Of a stretch of DNA of 64,000 nucleotides, positions 53,644 to 62,063 are shown in pieces. A program made the translations under genes and the position numbers. The DNA comes from Cryobacterium sp. SO1 (GTDB taxonomy: Bacteria > Actinomycetota > Actinomycetes > Actinomycetales > Microbacteriaceae). The number at the start of each line of letters is the position of its first letter. Position 1 is the stretch's first letter. Under the pieces are notes generated by a model. The model was not told the origin of the DNA. It saw only the letters and a program-made list of their open reading frames with translations, and did not search any database. The stretch spans positions 2,480,001 through 2,544,000 of the forward strand of contig NZ_CP067394.1 in assembly GCF_004210215.2 (NCBI RefSeq), read 5' to 3'.

Positions 53644-54573
53644 ATGAACGTTCCAGCCAGCATCCCCAGCCCCGATATCAGCTCCATCCAACTGGGACCA
53701 TTCCAGATCCACTTCTATGCCCTCTTCATCCTTGCCGGGATCGCCGTCGCCGTAATCCTCACGTCCCGGCGACTCACGGCACGCGGCGGGGCGCCCGACA
53801 CGGTGCTCGACATCGCCCTCTGGGCTGTGCCGTTCGGCATCATCGGCGGCCGGCTTTATCACGTCGTCACCCACCCCACCGACTACTTCTTCCCCGGCGC
53901 TGACCTCTGGAAGACGCTGTACGTGTGGGAAGGCGGCCTGGCCATCTTCGGCGCCATCCTGTTCGGCAGCCTCGGTGCGTACATCGCCTGCCGCCGGGCA
54001 GGACTGCGCTTCCTGTCCTTCGCCGACGCCCTTGCACCGGGGATGCTGTTGGCCCAAGCGTTCGGACGGCTCGGGAACTACTTCAACCAGGAACTCTTCG
54101 GCATTCCGACGGCTCTCCCCTGGGGACTGCAGATAGATGCAACCCAACCCGCATTTCCCACTGGCCTACCCGCGGGCACGCTCTTTCATCCACTGTTTCT
54201 CTACGAGATCCTGTGGAATCTTCTCGGGGTGATCCTCATCCTGCTTGCCGAGCGGCAACTCAACCTCCGGTGGGGACGCGCACTGGGTCTCTACCTAGTC
54301 ATCTACGGGATGGGCCGCACCTGGTTCGAGTCCTTTCGACTCGATCCCACCGAGTTCGAACTCGGCGGGTTTAAGATCAACATGCTAATCGCCACTCTCG
54401 TCGCCATAGGAGGGATCCTATTGATCATCGTGCAGTCGCGGCGCCACCCCGAGGCCGAGACCGACCCCAAGCTGCCGATTCGGCAGGGCAGCACTGGGAT
54501 CCCGGCTGAAGATGTCCGCGTGCCATCCGATGCATCGACCCCCAGCGCCCCTGAGCGAGGAAGGCTGGGATGA
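53644..54573 (+). CDS. lgt: Prolipoprotein diacylglyceryl transferase
   Basis: From ATG 53644 the ~309-residue protein has about seven membrane segments and the Lgt motif GRLGNYFNQELFG near residue 141, with HPLFLYEILWN and RTWFESFRLDP later. It transfers diacylglycerol to the lipobox Cys of lipoproteins. The C-terminal ~35 residues are an acidic cytosolic tail. Its location in an accessory metal cluster suggests a second copy beside the chromosomal lgt, serving the local lipoproteins. Its stop overlaps the recombinase start. Confidence 0.9.
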   Translation: MNVPASIPSPDISSIQLGPFQIHFYALFILAGIAVAVILTSRRLTARGGAPDTVLDIALWAVPFGIIGGRLYHVVTHPTDYFFPGADLWKTLYVWEGGLAIFGAILFGSLGAYIACRRAGLRFLSFADALAPGMLLAQAFGRLGNYFNQELFGIPTALPWGLQIDATQPAFPTGLPAGTLFHPLFLYEILWNLLGVILILLAERQLNLRWGRALGLYLVIYGMGRTWFESFRLDPTEFELGGFKINMLIATLVAIGGILLIIVQSRRHPEAETDPKLPIRQGSTGIPAEDVRVPSDASTPSAPERGRLG

Positions 54574-55169
54574 CCGTCATCGGCTATGCGCGTGTTGCAA
54601 CGCGCAAGAAGAAAGTCGACGAGCGAGAAATCGCGTTGACCGCGGCCGGCGCCGAGCGCGTGTTTGTGGACCACGGCGAGTCGAGGAATAAGGCGTCGCT
54701 GCCGCAGTTTTCTGCCTGCCTGGACTACTTGCGGGCAGGTGACCTCCTGTTGGTTTGCCAGCTGAGCCAGTTGGATCGCTTGGGTCGTGACGATCGTTTG
54801 ATTGCGCTACTTCATGAGCTCGGCGAGCGCGGCATCGGACTTCGTTCGTTGGCGGAACCGGCGATCGACACGACCGGCCCCTCAGGCCGGGCCCTTTTCG
54901 ACATCATCTCCGTGTTCGCTCAGCTGCGTACTGAGTCGATCCAAGTACACAGGCGCGATGGCCCCGCACCGGCTCGGGCGCATGGTCGCGACGGCGTACG
55001 CCCCACAGCGATGACCAAAGAGCGTACTGCTGTGGCTATCGATATGCGTGAGAGGGGCGCCACGATCGACACAATCGCGACCACTCTTGGCGTCGACACT
55101 GTAACTGTGCAACGCGCGCTCCTGAGCAACCCGGACGGGCAGCCGAAGTTGGGCCGCGATGAGGGCTGA
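54570..55169 (+). CDS. Resolvase-family recombinase lacking the catalytic serine
   Basis: The 199-residue protein has the fold of serine resolvases: GYARVATRKK at the N-terminus, QLSQLDRLGRDDRLI near residue 70, GRALFDIISVFAQLRTE near 110, and a C-terminal helix-turn-helix (GATIDTIATTLGVDTVTVQRAL). The serine that attacks DNA in GYARVST is Ala at position 10 (GCA codon, 54597-54599). The segment after the central helix, normally ERxRxGLxxARxRG, is also altered. It is probably inactive for recombination but may still bind DNA. Confidence 0.8.
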   Translation: MTVIGYARVATRKKKVDEREIALTAAGAERVFVDHGESRNKASLPQFSACLDYLRAGDLLLVCQLSQLDRLGRDDRLIALLHELGERGIGLRSLAEPAIDTTGPSGRALFDIISVFAQLRTESIQVHRRDGPAPARAHGRDGVRPTAMTKERTAVAIDMRERGATIDTIATTLGVDTVTVQRALLSNPDGQPKLGRDEG

Positions 55170-55202
55170 GGGCGGGCAGTTGAGCCCGCTGCTCGTCCCG
55201 CG

Positions 55203-56705
55203 TCACCGCACGTAAGAGACCAGCCCGATCATGCCGCGAGCAGCGTGGTACGCATTGTGGCAGTGGACCAGCCACTGGCCGGGATTGTCAGCGTCGAATT
55301 CGATGGTGACAGTTCTCCCGGGCCGGACGATGACGGTGTCTTTGCGTGCTCCGTTGCCCGCGATCTGAAAAGTGTGCCCGTGCAGGTGCATCGGATGCCA
55401 CATCATCGTGTCGTTGGTCACCGTGATCTGCACTCGCTCGTTGAGGCTGATATCGAAGGCGCCGGCGTAGGGGTCGTCCATGTTGAAGGTTCGCCCGTTG
55501 ATGCTCCAGTCGTAGGAGTGCATGCCTCCGGTGAGCCGCATCTCGTGTCGACGTGTCGGCGTGCGGGATTGGAGGCGGACGGATTCATCGGCTCGCAACT
55601 GACCGCCGTCGGTGACGTCACCCGTCAGGGTGGACGGCATTCGATCCGGTGAGGGTGGGGTGCCAGAACCCGTGCGGATGAGTCCATAGGCGCTTCCGTC
55701 CTTGCCTTCGGGGAGAGCCAGAACCGGGGTGTAGCCGTCGACGACGGTGACGAGCGCGTCGATGCGTTCGCCCATTCCGAGGACAACGGCGTCCACCTCC
55801 TGATGCTGGACAGGAAAGCCGTCGGTGTGGGTCAGAGTCAACTTCTGCCCGGGGATGCCCACCCTGTAGGCGGTGTCCCCCGCCGCGTTGATGATGCGCA
55901 AGCGGATCCGATTGCCGGGTCGACTGTCGAACACTTCGGCCGTTTGCGGAGCCTGGCCGTTGAACAGATGGACGGGGAATGGCACGTCGCCCGCGTCACC
56001 GCCCAAGTACGGGCTGGTGAAAGTCGACCCCATTCCGCTCATGCCCGAATCCATCCCGCTCATCCCCGACCCATCGGCTAGAACCTTGAGAGCGTCGTTG
56101 GGGGTGCCCGGGAGACCGTCGAGCCAGTCGTCGAGGAGGATGACCCATTCCTGGTCGTAAGCCATCGGTTCATTGGGATCGTCGATAACGAGCGCGCCCG
56201 ACAAGGCGCGTTCTCGCTGCATGTCCACGTGGGAGTGGTACCAGTAGGTTCCGGGTTGGTGGAGTAGGAATTGGTATCCGTAGTTGACGCCTGGAGCAAT
56301 GGCCTTCTGGGTGACGCCTGGGACGCCGTCTGCATCGTTTCGCAAGGCGAGGCCGTGCCAATGGATGCTCGTCGGCTCTGCCAGGGTGTTCGTCACCGGC
56401 ACCGCCAGGAGGTCGCCCGTTGTGGCGCGGATTAGAGGCCCATTGACTGTTCCGTTGTATCCCCACGTGGTGAGCGCGGTGCCGGCGACCATGGTGTCGA
56501 AGGTGCCGGCGATGAGTTTTTGGGTCACTGTGGCACCGTTGGCGACACGGCGGGCCTCGTACTGGGCGACCAAGGGATCGGTCGAGAGAATCCGGTCGGC
56601 CTCAGCTCGTGCGCCGGTTTCCGTCGTGCAGGACGCAAGGACCGCTGTGGCTGTGGCCGCCAGGGTCACGCCGAGAAAGGTGCGTCGGTTGAAATGAGTG
56701 ACCAT
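55203..56705 (-). CDS. Multicopper oxidase, Tat-exported
   Basis: The ATG at 56705 gives a ~500-residue enzyme with a Tat signal (NRRTFLGVTLA) followed by a lipobox-like LASC. The copper ligands are visible in order: HWHGLALRND, WYHSHVDMQ, HPMHLHGHTFQI and WLVHCHNAYHAARGM, the last holding the type-1 copper Cys and Met. A Met/Gly-rich stretch (SGMDSGMSGMGS) lies between, as in CueO-type cuprous oxidases. It oxidises Cu(I) outside the cell. It is the last gene of the leftward thiol-redox operon. Confidence 0.92.
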   Translation of the reverse strand: MVTHFNRRTFLGVTLAATATAVLASCTTETGARAEADRILSTDPLVAQYEARRVANGATVTQKLIAGTFDTMVAGTALTTWGYNGTVNGPLIRATTGDLLAVPVTNTLAEPTSIHWHGLALRNDADGVPGVTQKAIAPGVNYGYQFLLHQPGTYWYHSHVDMQRERALSGALVIDDPNEPMAYDQEWVILLDDWLDGLPGTPNDALKVLADGSGMSGMDSGMSGMGSTFTSPYLGGDAGDVPFPVHLFNGQAPQTAEVFDSRPGNRIRLRIINAAGDTAYRVGIPGQKLTLTHTDGFPVQHQEVDAVVLGMGERIDALVTVVDGYTPVLALPEGKDGSAYGLIRTGSGTPPSPDRMPSTLTGDVTDGGQLRADESVRLQSRTPTRRHEMRLTGGMHSYDWSINGRTFNMDDPYAGAFDISLNERVQITVTNDTMMWHPMHLHGHTFQIAGNGARKDTVIVRPGRTVTIEFDADNPGQWLVHCHNAYHAARGMIGLVSYVR

Positions 56706-56716
56706 TTTTGCTTCCG

Positions 56717-56998
56717 TTAGTTCTGGCTCGCGGGCACGCGGATGGCGGGCCACTCCAGCAAGGAGAGGTGGCGCCGCAATTTCTTTTCGGACAGGCGGCC
56801 GTAGCTGAACAGCTCGCCGTCGATCAAGATGCCCGGGGCGAAAACGATGCCGACGCGGTTGGCAAGCTCACGCCCTTCGGCTGATGCCAATGGAATTTCC
56901 ACGATGTCCAGGGGGTACTCGTCGCTGAGCTGCGCCAGGGTGTTCTTGGCGTTCACGCAGGATGGGCATGATTCCTGGGTCAGGACGGTGATCATCAT
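56717..56998 (-). CDS. Glutaredoxin-like thiol protein
   Basis: The ATG at 56998 opens a ~93-residue protein, ITVLTQESCPSCVNAKNTL, with a CxxC active site in a thioredoxin fold and the cis-Pro in FAPGILIDGE. It is a glutaredoxin-like protein. It overlaps the redoxin stop by four bases and precedes the oxidase, so it belongs to the copper-defence operon. Confidence 0.85.
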   Translation of the reverse strand: MMITVLTQESCPSCVNAKNTLAQLSDEYPLDIVEIPLASAEGRELANRVGIVFAPGILIDGELFSYGRLSEKKLRRHLSLLEWPAIRVPASQN

Positions 56999-57690
56999 GA
57001 TCCGCTCACCCCGGCAGCCTTCAGGTCGGCGAGCAGGTCGGTCATGGACACGTACATTGTGTAATCCGGTGCGCCACCGTAATCGGCGCGCCACTGAATC
57101 GTGCCGTCAGGCCCGACGAGGAGGAAGCTGTGTCCGGCGCGAGAGTCGCCCATCATGCCGTAGTCGTTCGCACCGTACTCCTTGATGACGTCCATCTTCG
57201 TGTCCGCCAGCGCGACGGAGGCAAGTTTGTCGTCGTCCATTTTCTGCGCGATCAGGTCCACCGGTCCACTGGTGATCGTGAGCACATCGTCGACTCCGGC
57301 GGCGGCCAGCTGGTCGGATGCGGCATCCAGGTCACGCATTTGGTCCCAGCACGGCTGGCAGCCCAGTCCCTCATGGAAGTACAAGAGCACCGATTCGCCC
57401 GAGTAGTCACTCAGTTCCACGGTGTCCCCCGTGGTGGACTCCATCGCGAATCCCGGGGCCATCTCTCCCACTCCCGGAGATCCCACTGCGTAGTCGGCCG
57501 CATCGGCGCTCCTGCCCAGAGGAGCAGACTGGGCCGTCTGGGCGGGCGCGGAGGGCTGCTGCGCGAGAACAAGGAAGAACGCGCCGAAAATGGCCACGAC
57601 CACGCCGGCACCGCTCAGCACGGCAAGGCGGTTGGTGTTCTTCCTCAGCGGCCGTATCGCTGCAGCCGACTTCTTGTTGCGTGATGCCAT
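56995..57690 (-). CDS. Membrane-anchored redoxin/peroxiredoxin-like protein
   Basis: The 231-residue product has one N-terminal membrane helix (LSGAGVVVAIFGAFFLVLA), a linker, and a thioredoxin-fold domain of AhpC/TSA type with FHEGLGCQPCWDQ as its CxxC active site. Exposed to the outside, it would receive electrons from the CcdA protein encoded just upstream; the CcdA stop and this ATG share a base (TAATG). Confidence 0.85.
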   Translation of the reverse strand: MASRNKKSAAAIRPLRKNTNRLAVLSGAGVVVAIFGAFFLVLAQQPSAPAQTAQSAPLGRSADAADYAVGSPGVGEMAPGFAMESTTGDTVELSDYSGESVLLYFHEGLGCQPCWDQMRDLDAASDQLAAAGVDDVLTITSGPVDLIAQKMDDDKLASVALADTKMDVIKEYGANDYGMMGDSRAGHSFLLVGPDGTIQWRADYGGAPDYTMYVSMTDLLADLKAAGVSGS

Positions 57691-58637
57691 TACTGTAGTT
57701 CCTTTGCATTGTCGTGACAGGCCGGAGTGGTCGCACCGGCTGAAACCTGCTCTGACGTATCTGGCTCTGTCGCCGAAGCGGTGTGACCGGCCTGTGGGCG
57801 TCGGGCTCGCAGCGCCTTCCACACCAGGGTGGCCAGGGCGGCAAAGACGACGAGGGCCGAGAGCCAGCCGGGGACGAAACCGACGGACTGCTGAATAACC
57901 ACAGCTGCGTGATTCAGCCAGGCGGTGACACGCACCTGCCAGCCGTCGGGAGCCATTCCGATGCCGCGAACCGCGATGATCATGGTGACGATACCCATCC
58001 CGAGCATCAAGCCACCGGACAACAGGCTCGACAGCGGCAGACGACGTCCACCGGGCCACAGGGCGACAGTGCGCGCCGTCAGCAGACGGCTGTTACTCCA
58101 GTCCTTCCGGTCCCACACCAGCGCAAGGACGCAGAGCGGGGCGACCATGCCGAAGACGTAGGCAATACCCACCAGTGCGGCGGTAGAGATGGACGACGCT
58201 GCCCCAGACATCGCGGCGACTCCGGCCAGCACAGGTGCACAACACGCACTCGCCGCGCCAGAAAACACGCCCAAGCCGTACACGGAGCCGATGCCTTACC
58301 CTGAACTCTTCCCCGACGGCATCGGCAGCATCAACTTCCAACCCACCAGCGTCGCGACACCAACGACGACCATGGCAATTCCCACCACACTGAAGATCCA
58401 GAAGTGGTACTGCCCCAGGGCACGGCTCACGATCGCGGCCCCCAACGCAATGGGCAGGATAATCGTGCCGACACCGGCAGCGAAAACCAATGTCATGCCC
58501 AGAATTTGGCCACGACGGCGAAAGCTGGATGCGAAAAACGCCGGCAGCATGACCGACACACAACAGGGGGCCAGTAGGGCGACGATGCCGCCTAAAAACG
58601 AGGCGAGGATTGTGGTGGAGAGCAGGACCTGCTCCAT
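57690..58637 (-). pseudogene. CcdA/DsbD-type thiol-electron carrier interrupted by an in-frame stop
   Basis: The gene starts at ATG 58637 (AAGGAG at ideal distance). The first half has LLAPCCVSVMLPAFFASS and three membrane segments, ending SGKSSG and then TAA at 58296-58298. The same frame continues as GIGSVYGLGVFSGAASACCAPVLAGVAAM with the second APC-type motif and three further segments to 57690. No base shift is needed: one nonsense codon splits the two symmetrical halves. A GTG at 58283 with AAGG upstream could restart translation. CcdA proteins move electrons across the membrane. Confidence 0.85.
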
Positions 58638-58711
58638 GTATTGCTCCTTCAACAGTGCACGGACTCACCGCCGTGCCGCGGGGTACGGGGTACGGGGCAA
58701 ACGCCCGAGGG

Positions 58712-58975
58712 TCAAGCCTGGGTCGTGGTCTTTGCGGTTTCGTCGGTGGCGGCGTGAACGTGGGAGTCGTTTGAGGTGTCGCTGCCCGTGGCCTTGCCGC
58801 TGCGCATCATCATGAACATCATTCCGATCATCATCACGGGGCATGCCAGAACCGCTGCGATCGGAAGCGCCTCGCCGATCGATCTTCCGGCCACGAGCAG
58901 TCCGCCGAGGATGACGACACCGATCACGATCATGCCGATGAGATGAGACTTGCCGCCGTGGTTGTGCCCGTTCAT
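58712..58975 (-). CDS. Small membrane protein with His-rich start
   Basis: The 87-residue product starts MNGHNHGGKSH, has two membrane segments (MIVIGVVILGGLLVAG and LACPVMMIGMMFMMM) and a polar tail with a HVHAA element. It resembles short DUF2933-type proteins of copper islands. Its start overlaps the stop of the next upstream small gene by four bases. Copper contact through Met and His residues is inferred. Confidence 0.6.
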   Translation of the reverse strand: MNGHNHGGKSHLIGMIVIGVVILGGLLVAGRSIGEALPIAAVLACPVMMIGMMFMMMRSGKATGSDTSNDSHVHAATDETAKTTTQA

Positions 58976-59136
58976 GGACTTTCTCTTTTCTGGGGTTCGG
59001 TTGGGTGGACTGCGTCCTCCGGCGGTGTGTCAGTCCCTCGGCTATTCACGGGGAAGATCTGAGCGATCGCCCACACACCGAGAATGACGAACACCACACA
59101 AATCCCGGCGAGAATCGGCCACGCACTCATGACCAT
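58972..59136 (-). CDS. Micro membrane protein (54 aa)
   Basis: An ATG at 59136 with a GGAGGAACTG ribosome site opens a 54-codon frame: MVMSAWPILAGICVVFVI as one membrane helix and an acidic tail ending QKRESP. Its stop overlaps the next ATG (ATGA), so it is the first gene of the leftward copper/thiol operon. No family is recognised. Confidence 0.6.
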   Translation of the reverse strand: MVMSAWPILAGICVVFVILGVWAIAQIFPVNSRGTDTPPEDAVHPTEPQKRESP

Positions 59137-59249
59137 CAGTTCCTCCTACCGGGATGTCCTGTCTTGACTGTGGTCCCTCTACCCGCGGCTCCTGGTGCAG
59201 GTTTGACGAAGAAACAATAAAGAATGCTCCTCAATCTCCGAGGGAGCTC

Positions 59250-59885
59250 TCAGCCTTGGACTCCGCCAGAACAGGGGGCGCCGGGTTCGGGGGTTTGCGG
59301 GCCCTGCAGATAGGTGGAGAGGAATTCGCTCAGTCTCGGGTCGCCCGCACTTTCTACCTGGAGCCGCTTACCCCACGCGGTGGCGATGATCGGCGCCGGC
59401 AGGTCCGGATACGGGCTCAAGATCTCATACGAATTCGCTGCCGCGTTGGAGGTAAGGATCTCCAGCTCAGATGCAGGCAGGCCAGTTTGGTACGTCACCC
59501 ATACGGCTCCGTGCTCAAGGGAATGGACGGCACGCCACGTATCCACCGGCTGCGTGTAAACCCCACAGTTCGTGAGGTCCTCCGAATGATCCCCGCCCAC
59601 CGGCGGCAACTCCGGGAAGGCGACCGTGCTGAGGACGTGCTCACGGCTGAGCTTCGAAAAGCTCTCCATTCCTTCGATCGTCGAGCCAGCCGCAGAATTG
59701 TCGTCAGACTCTGCCTGCGGACTACCGAAGACAACAAATCCAACTGTCGCCAATACGGCGGCAATCAGGACGGCACATGACCCGCGAATCAACATCCTCC
59801 GTCGTTGCTCGTCCTTCTTGATCTTCCCTTTCGCCTGGTCCACGATCGCTTGCCGGTCGAGTTTTCGCTCGTTGCTCGATTGCAT
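59250..59885 (-). CDS. DUF3105 membrane-anchored protein
   Basis: The 211-residue protein has a basic cytosolic start, one membrane helix (LIRGSCAVLIAAVLATVGFVVFG) and an outer domain with the DUF3105 signature PPVGGDHSEDLTNCGVYTQPV followed by AVHSLEHGAVWVTYQ. The Cys and several His could bind copper. Its function is unknown, but DUF3105 genes are frequently found beside multicopper oxidase and CcdA genes. Confidence 0.85.
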   Translation of the reverse strand: MQSSNERKLDRQAIVDQAKGKIKKDEQRRRMLIRGSCAVLIAAVLATVGFVVFGSPQAESDDNSAAGSTIEGMESFSKLSREHVLSTVAFPELPPVGGDHSEDLTNCGVYTQPVDTWRAVHSLEHGAVWVTYQTGLPASELEILTSNAAANSYEILSPYPDLPAPIIATAWGKRLQVESAGDPRLSEFLSTYLQGPQTPEPGAPCSGGVQG

Positions 59886-60296
59886 TTCTAATCAGTTCAT
59901 TTCTGTCGGTGCTGTCGGTTGTGGTGGTTTCTATGCCAGGCAGTTGCCTCAGGGGTGATGGGTGTTGTGCATCGCTCGCGAGGATCCCGTGGAGGGTTGC
60001 AGCACTGGCGCGCTTATCAGTGGGCCAACGACGAAGAGCGAAAGGAGCATCGGGCCTGGGTCTTCGTTGCAGACGGTGCAAAGCGGACGATGGAGACATC
60101 GTCAGGGTGTGCCAAGGAGGTACTCATCGTTCCACCATCGCCCGCGAGCGCATTGAAAACGATGGAGTTTCAGTAAAGGAACGATCAAGTATCGAAGGAA
60201 CCACATGGAAACTTCATAGTTCCTTCGACAGTTCCATATTCGGGGGCAGAAGACTCGACGTAGGAGCGCTACTGGCGCCAGACGAAAGGAAATTCC
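59886..60296. other. Intergenic region with an exact inverted repeat
   Basis: About 410 bases without a protein-like frame. TCGAAGGAAC (60192-60201) and GTTCCTTCGA (60219-60228) are perfectly complementary 10-base arms around a 17-base spacer, 69 bases before the SHOCT-protein start. A third partial GTTCC copy follows at 60231. It may be a regulator site or an RNA hairpin; the rest is unremarkable. Confidence 0.55.
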
Positions 60297-60554
60297 ATGA
60301 TGGGAAATTATGCGGGCGGTATGGGCGGGGTCGGCTGGGTCCTGATGGGTCTGCTCTCGGTGACGCTGATCGTCGCCATCGTGTGGATGGTCGTAGGAAT
60401 GGTCACCCAGCCCAGACAAGAATCCGCCCCCGCAGCGACGCCTGAGTCGAGGATCGACACTCCAGCTGACATCCTCAAGCGCCGGCTGGCTCGAGGTGAA
60501 ATCGACACAGCGACATACGAAGAGCTGAGCTCCACGATTGACAAGGTTCGCTAA
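60297..60554 (+). CDS. SHOCT-domain small membrane protein
   Basis: The 85-residue protein has a Gly/Met-rich start (MMGNYAGGMGG), one or two membrane segments and a C-terminal SHOCT motif: PADILKRRLARGEIDTATYEEL. Such proteins are common in copper and stress islands; the SHOCT motif is thought to mediate oligomer contacts. An AAAGGAAATT site precedes the start. Confidence 0.75.
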   Translation: MMGNYAGGMGGVGWVLMGLLSVTLIVAIVWMVVGMVTQPRQESAPAATPESRIDTPADILKRRLARGEIDTATYEELSSTIDKVR

Positions 60555-60675
60555 ACGCCCCGGCCTGTTTGCGATCCGTGCCGGTAGCCCAAAGGAGCAC
60601 TGGGCGGATCGTCTGCCCGGCGCCCGAGCAAATCCCACCGCTACCCGGTGGCCACCGAACCAAAGGAAAGTACAA

Positions 60676-61776
60676 ATGAACAAGCGCCACCTCACCACCG
60701 TTGCAGTCACAGTCGGCGTCGCTGCCGTCATCGCCACGACTGCCATCGTCGCAACCACCACCGGAAACTCTGACGCGAAGGCAGCCTCCCACAACGACAT
60801 GGTCGCAGGCACCATTTGGGTCGCAAACGAAGATGGCGCCAGCCTCACCGCGATCGATGCTTCCACCAATACCGTCGCGACTACCCTCACCGGTATCGAC
60901 AGCCCTCACAACGTGCAAGCCACTCCGGGTGGCCAATCTATCTGGGCGGCGAGTGGCACGACGTCGATGGCTGTGGAGATCGATTCGCAAACAAACGAGG
61001 TAAACGGCGCGTCCGCCACCGGCACGATGCCGGCCCACGTCATCGTCACCCCCGACGAGACCCGAACCTACACAACGAACAATGCCGACGACACCGTCAC
61101 AGCCGTCGATATCGCCACCATGACGCCGATCGCCACGATTCCGGTCGGCGACGGGCCTCACGGACTGAGGCCAAGCCCCGACGGCAAGACCATCTACGTG
61201 GCCAACAACAAGGCAACCACGCTCAGCGTCATCGATACCGCTACCAACACCCAGATCGACGAGATCGAGGTGGGCAAATTGCCCGCACAGGTAGCGTTCT
61301 CGCCCGACGGAGACTTCGTCTACGCATCGCTAAACGGCGACAACGCTGTAGCCAAAATCGACACCAGCACCCGTGAACGCGTCTCCACACTTCCCGTGGG
61401 CGTGGGTCCAATCCAAACCTTCGTCAGCCCCGACGGGCAATACCTTCTGGCCGCCAACCAGGGCACAAAAGAGTATCCAGGCACAACTGTTTCCGTCATC
61501 GACACCGACACGTTTGATTTTGTGCGCACCGTCGAAACCGGCGCCGGCGCGCACGGTGTCACCATCGACCCGACGAGTCAACACGCCTACATCACCAACA
61601 CCTTTGACAGCACAGTCTCTGTACTTGATCTCAAGGAGATGACGGTGGTGGCTACCGTCCCGGTCGGATCGATGCCGAACGGGATCACCTTCACCAGCCA
61701 GGCCGCGGGGATCGCCCCGGCCGTCGAGCTGGACCTGAAGGTGGACGACAGTGACGCGCGATTCGGGTCGGGCTAA
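60676..61776 (+). CDS. YVTN/YncE-type seven-bladed beta-propeller protein, exported
   Basis: The ATG at 60676 gives a 366-residue protein with a signal peptide (VAVTVGVAAVIATTAIVA) and repeated propeller strands such as GGQSIWAASGTTSMAVEID, DGKTIYVANNKATTLSVID and DGDFVYASLNGDNAVAKID, the YVTN pattern. Such proteins bind DNA, metals or cofactors in other bacteria. No lipobox is seen, so it is probably secreted. It is the last gene of the copper block. Confidence 0.8.
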   Translation: MNKRHLTTVAVTVGVAAVIATTAIVATTTGNSDAKAASHNDMVAGTIWVANEDGASLTAIDASTNTVATTLTGIDSPHNVQATPGGQSIWAASGTTSMAVEIDSQTNEVNGASATGTMPAHVIVTPDETRTYTTNNADDTVTAVDIATMTPIATIPVGDGPHGLRPSPDGKTIYVANNKATTLSVIDTATNTQIDEIEVGKLPAQVAFSPDGDFVYASLNGDNAVAKIDTSTRERVSTLPVGVGPIQTFVSPDGQYLLAANQGTKEYPGTTVSVIDTDTFDFVRTVETGAGAHGVTIDPTSQHAYITNTFDSTVSVLDLKEMTVVATVPVGSMPNGITFTSQAAGIAPAVELDLKVDDSDARFGSG

Positions 61777-61865
61777 TCGCGGATTTCCGGGCTTCGAGTG
61801 CGGGTGGAACCACAATGCTCAACTACGCAAGCTACGTATTCCCTGATGAGCGGACATGTTCCGGA

Positions 61866-61881
61866 GACTCGAACCAAGAAC
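61866..61881 (+). repeat. Second short copy of the tRNA-Gln 3' segment
   Basis: GACTCGAACCAAGAAC matches exactly the 16 bases 62076-62091 of the tRNA-Gln gene, in the same orientation, 210 bases inside the proposed island. The neighbouring acceptor-stem bases do not match. It may be a leftover from an earlier insertion into the same tRNA. Confidence 0.4.
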
Positions 61882-62031
61882 CTCGCGTTCCTTAGCGTCT
61901 CCATTCAGGCTTCTCATAGGATCAAGATCAACAAGTTGCCGCGGACCGGCATAAAGAACGAGATGCAGGCCGAATTCGCCCGTCGTTCTAGCGGTCTTCG
62001 GACATCAGTCAACCCGAGAGTCGAAACGAAA

Positions 62032-62054
62032 AACCCCCGAGTGATCCGGGGGTT
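62032..62054 (-). terminator. Intrinsic terminator after tRNA-Gln
   Basis: AACCCCCG and CGGGGGTT form an 8-base stem around AGTGATC; on the minus strand the stem is followed by TTTTTCG. It lies 10 bases beyond the tRNA 3' end and terminates that transcript. Confidence 0.85.
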
Positions 62055-62063
62055 CTAATACTG

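Noticed and set aside
54570..55169. Active site-specific resolvase of the island
   Set aside because: The nucleophilic serine is Ala and the post-helix region is degraded, so an active recombinase is not supported.
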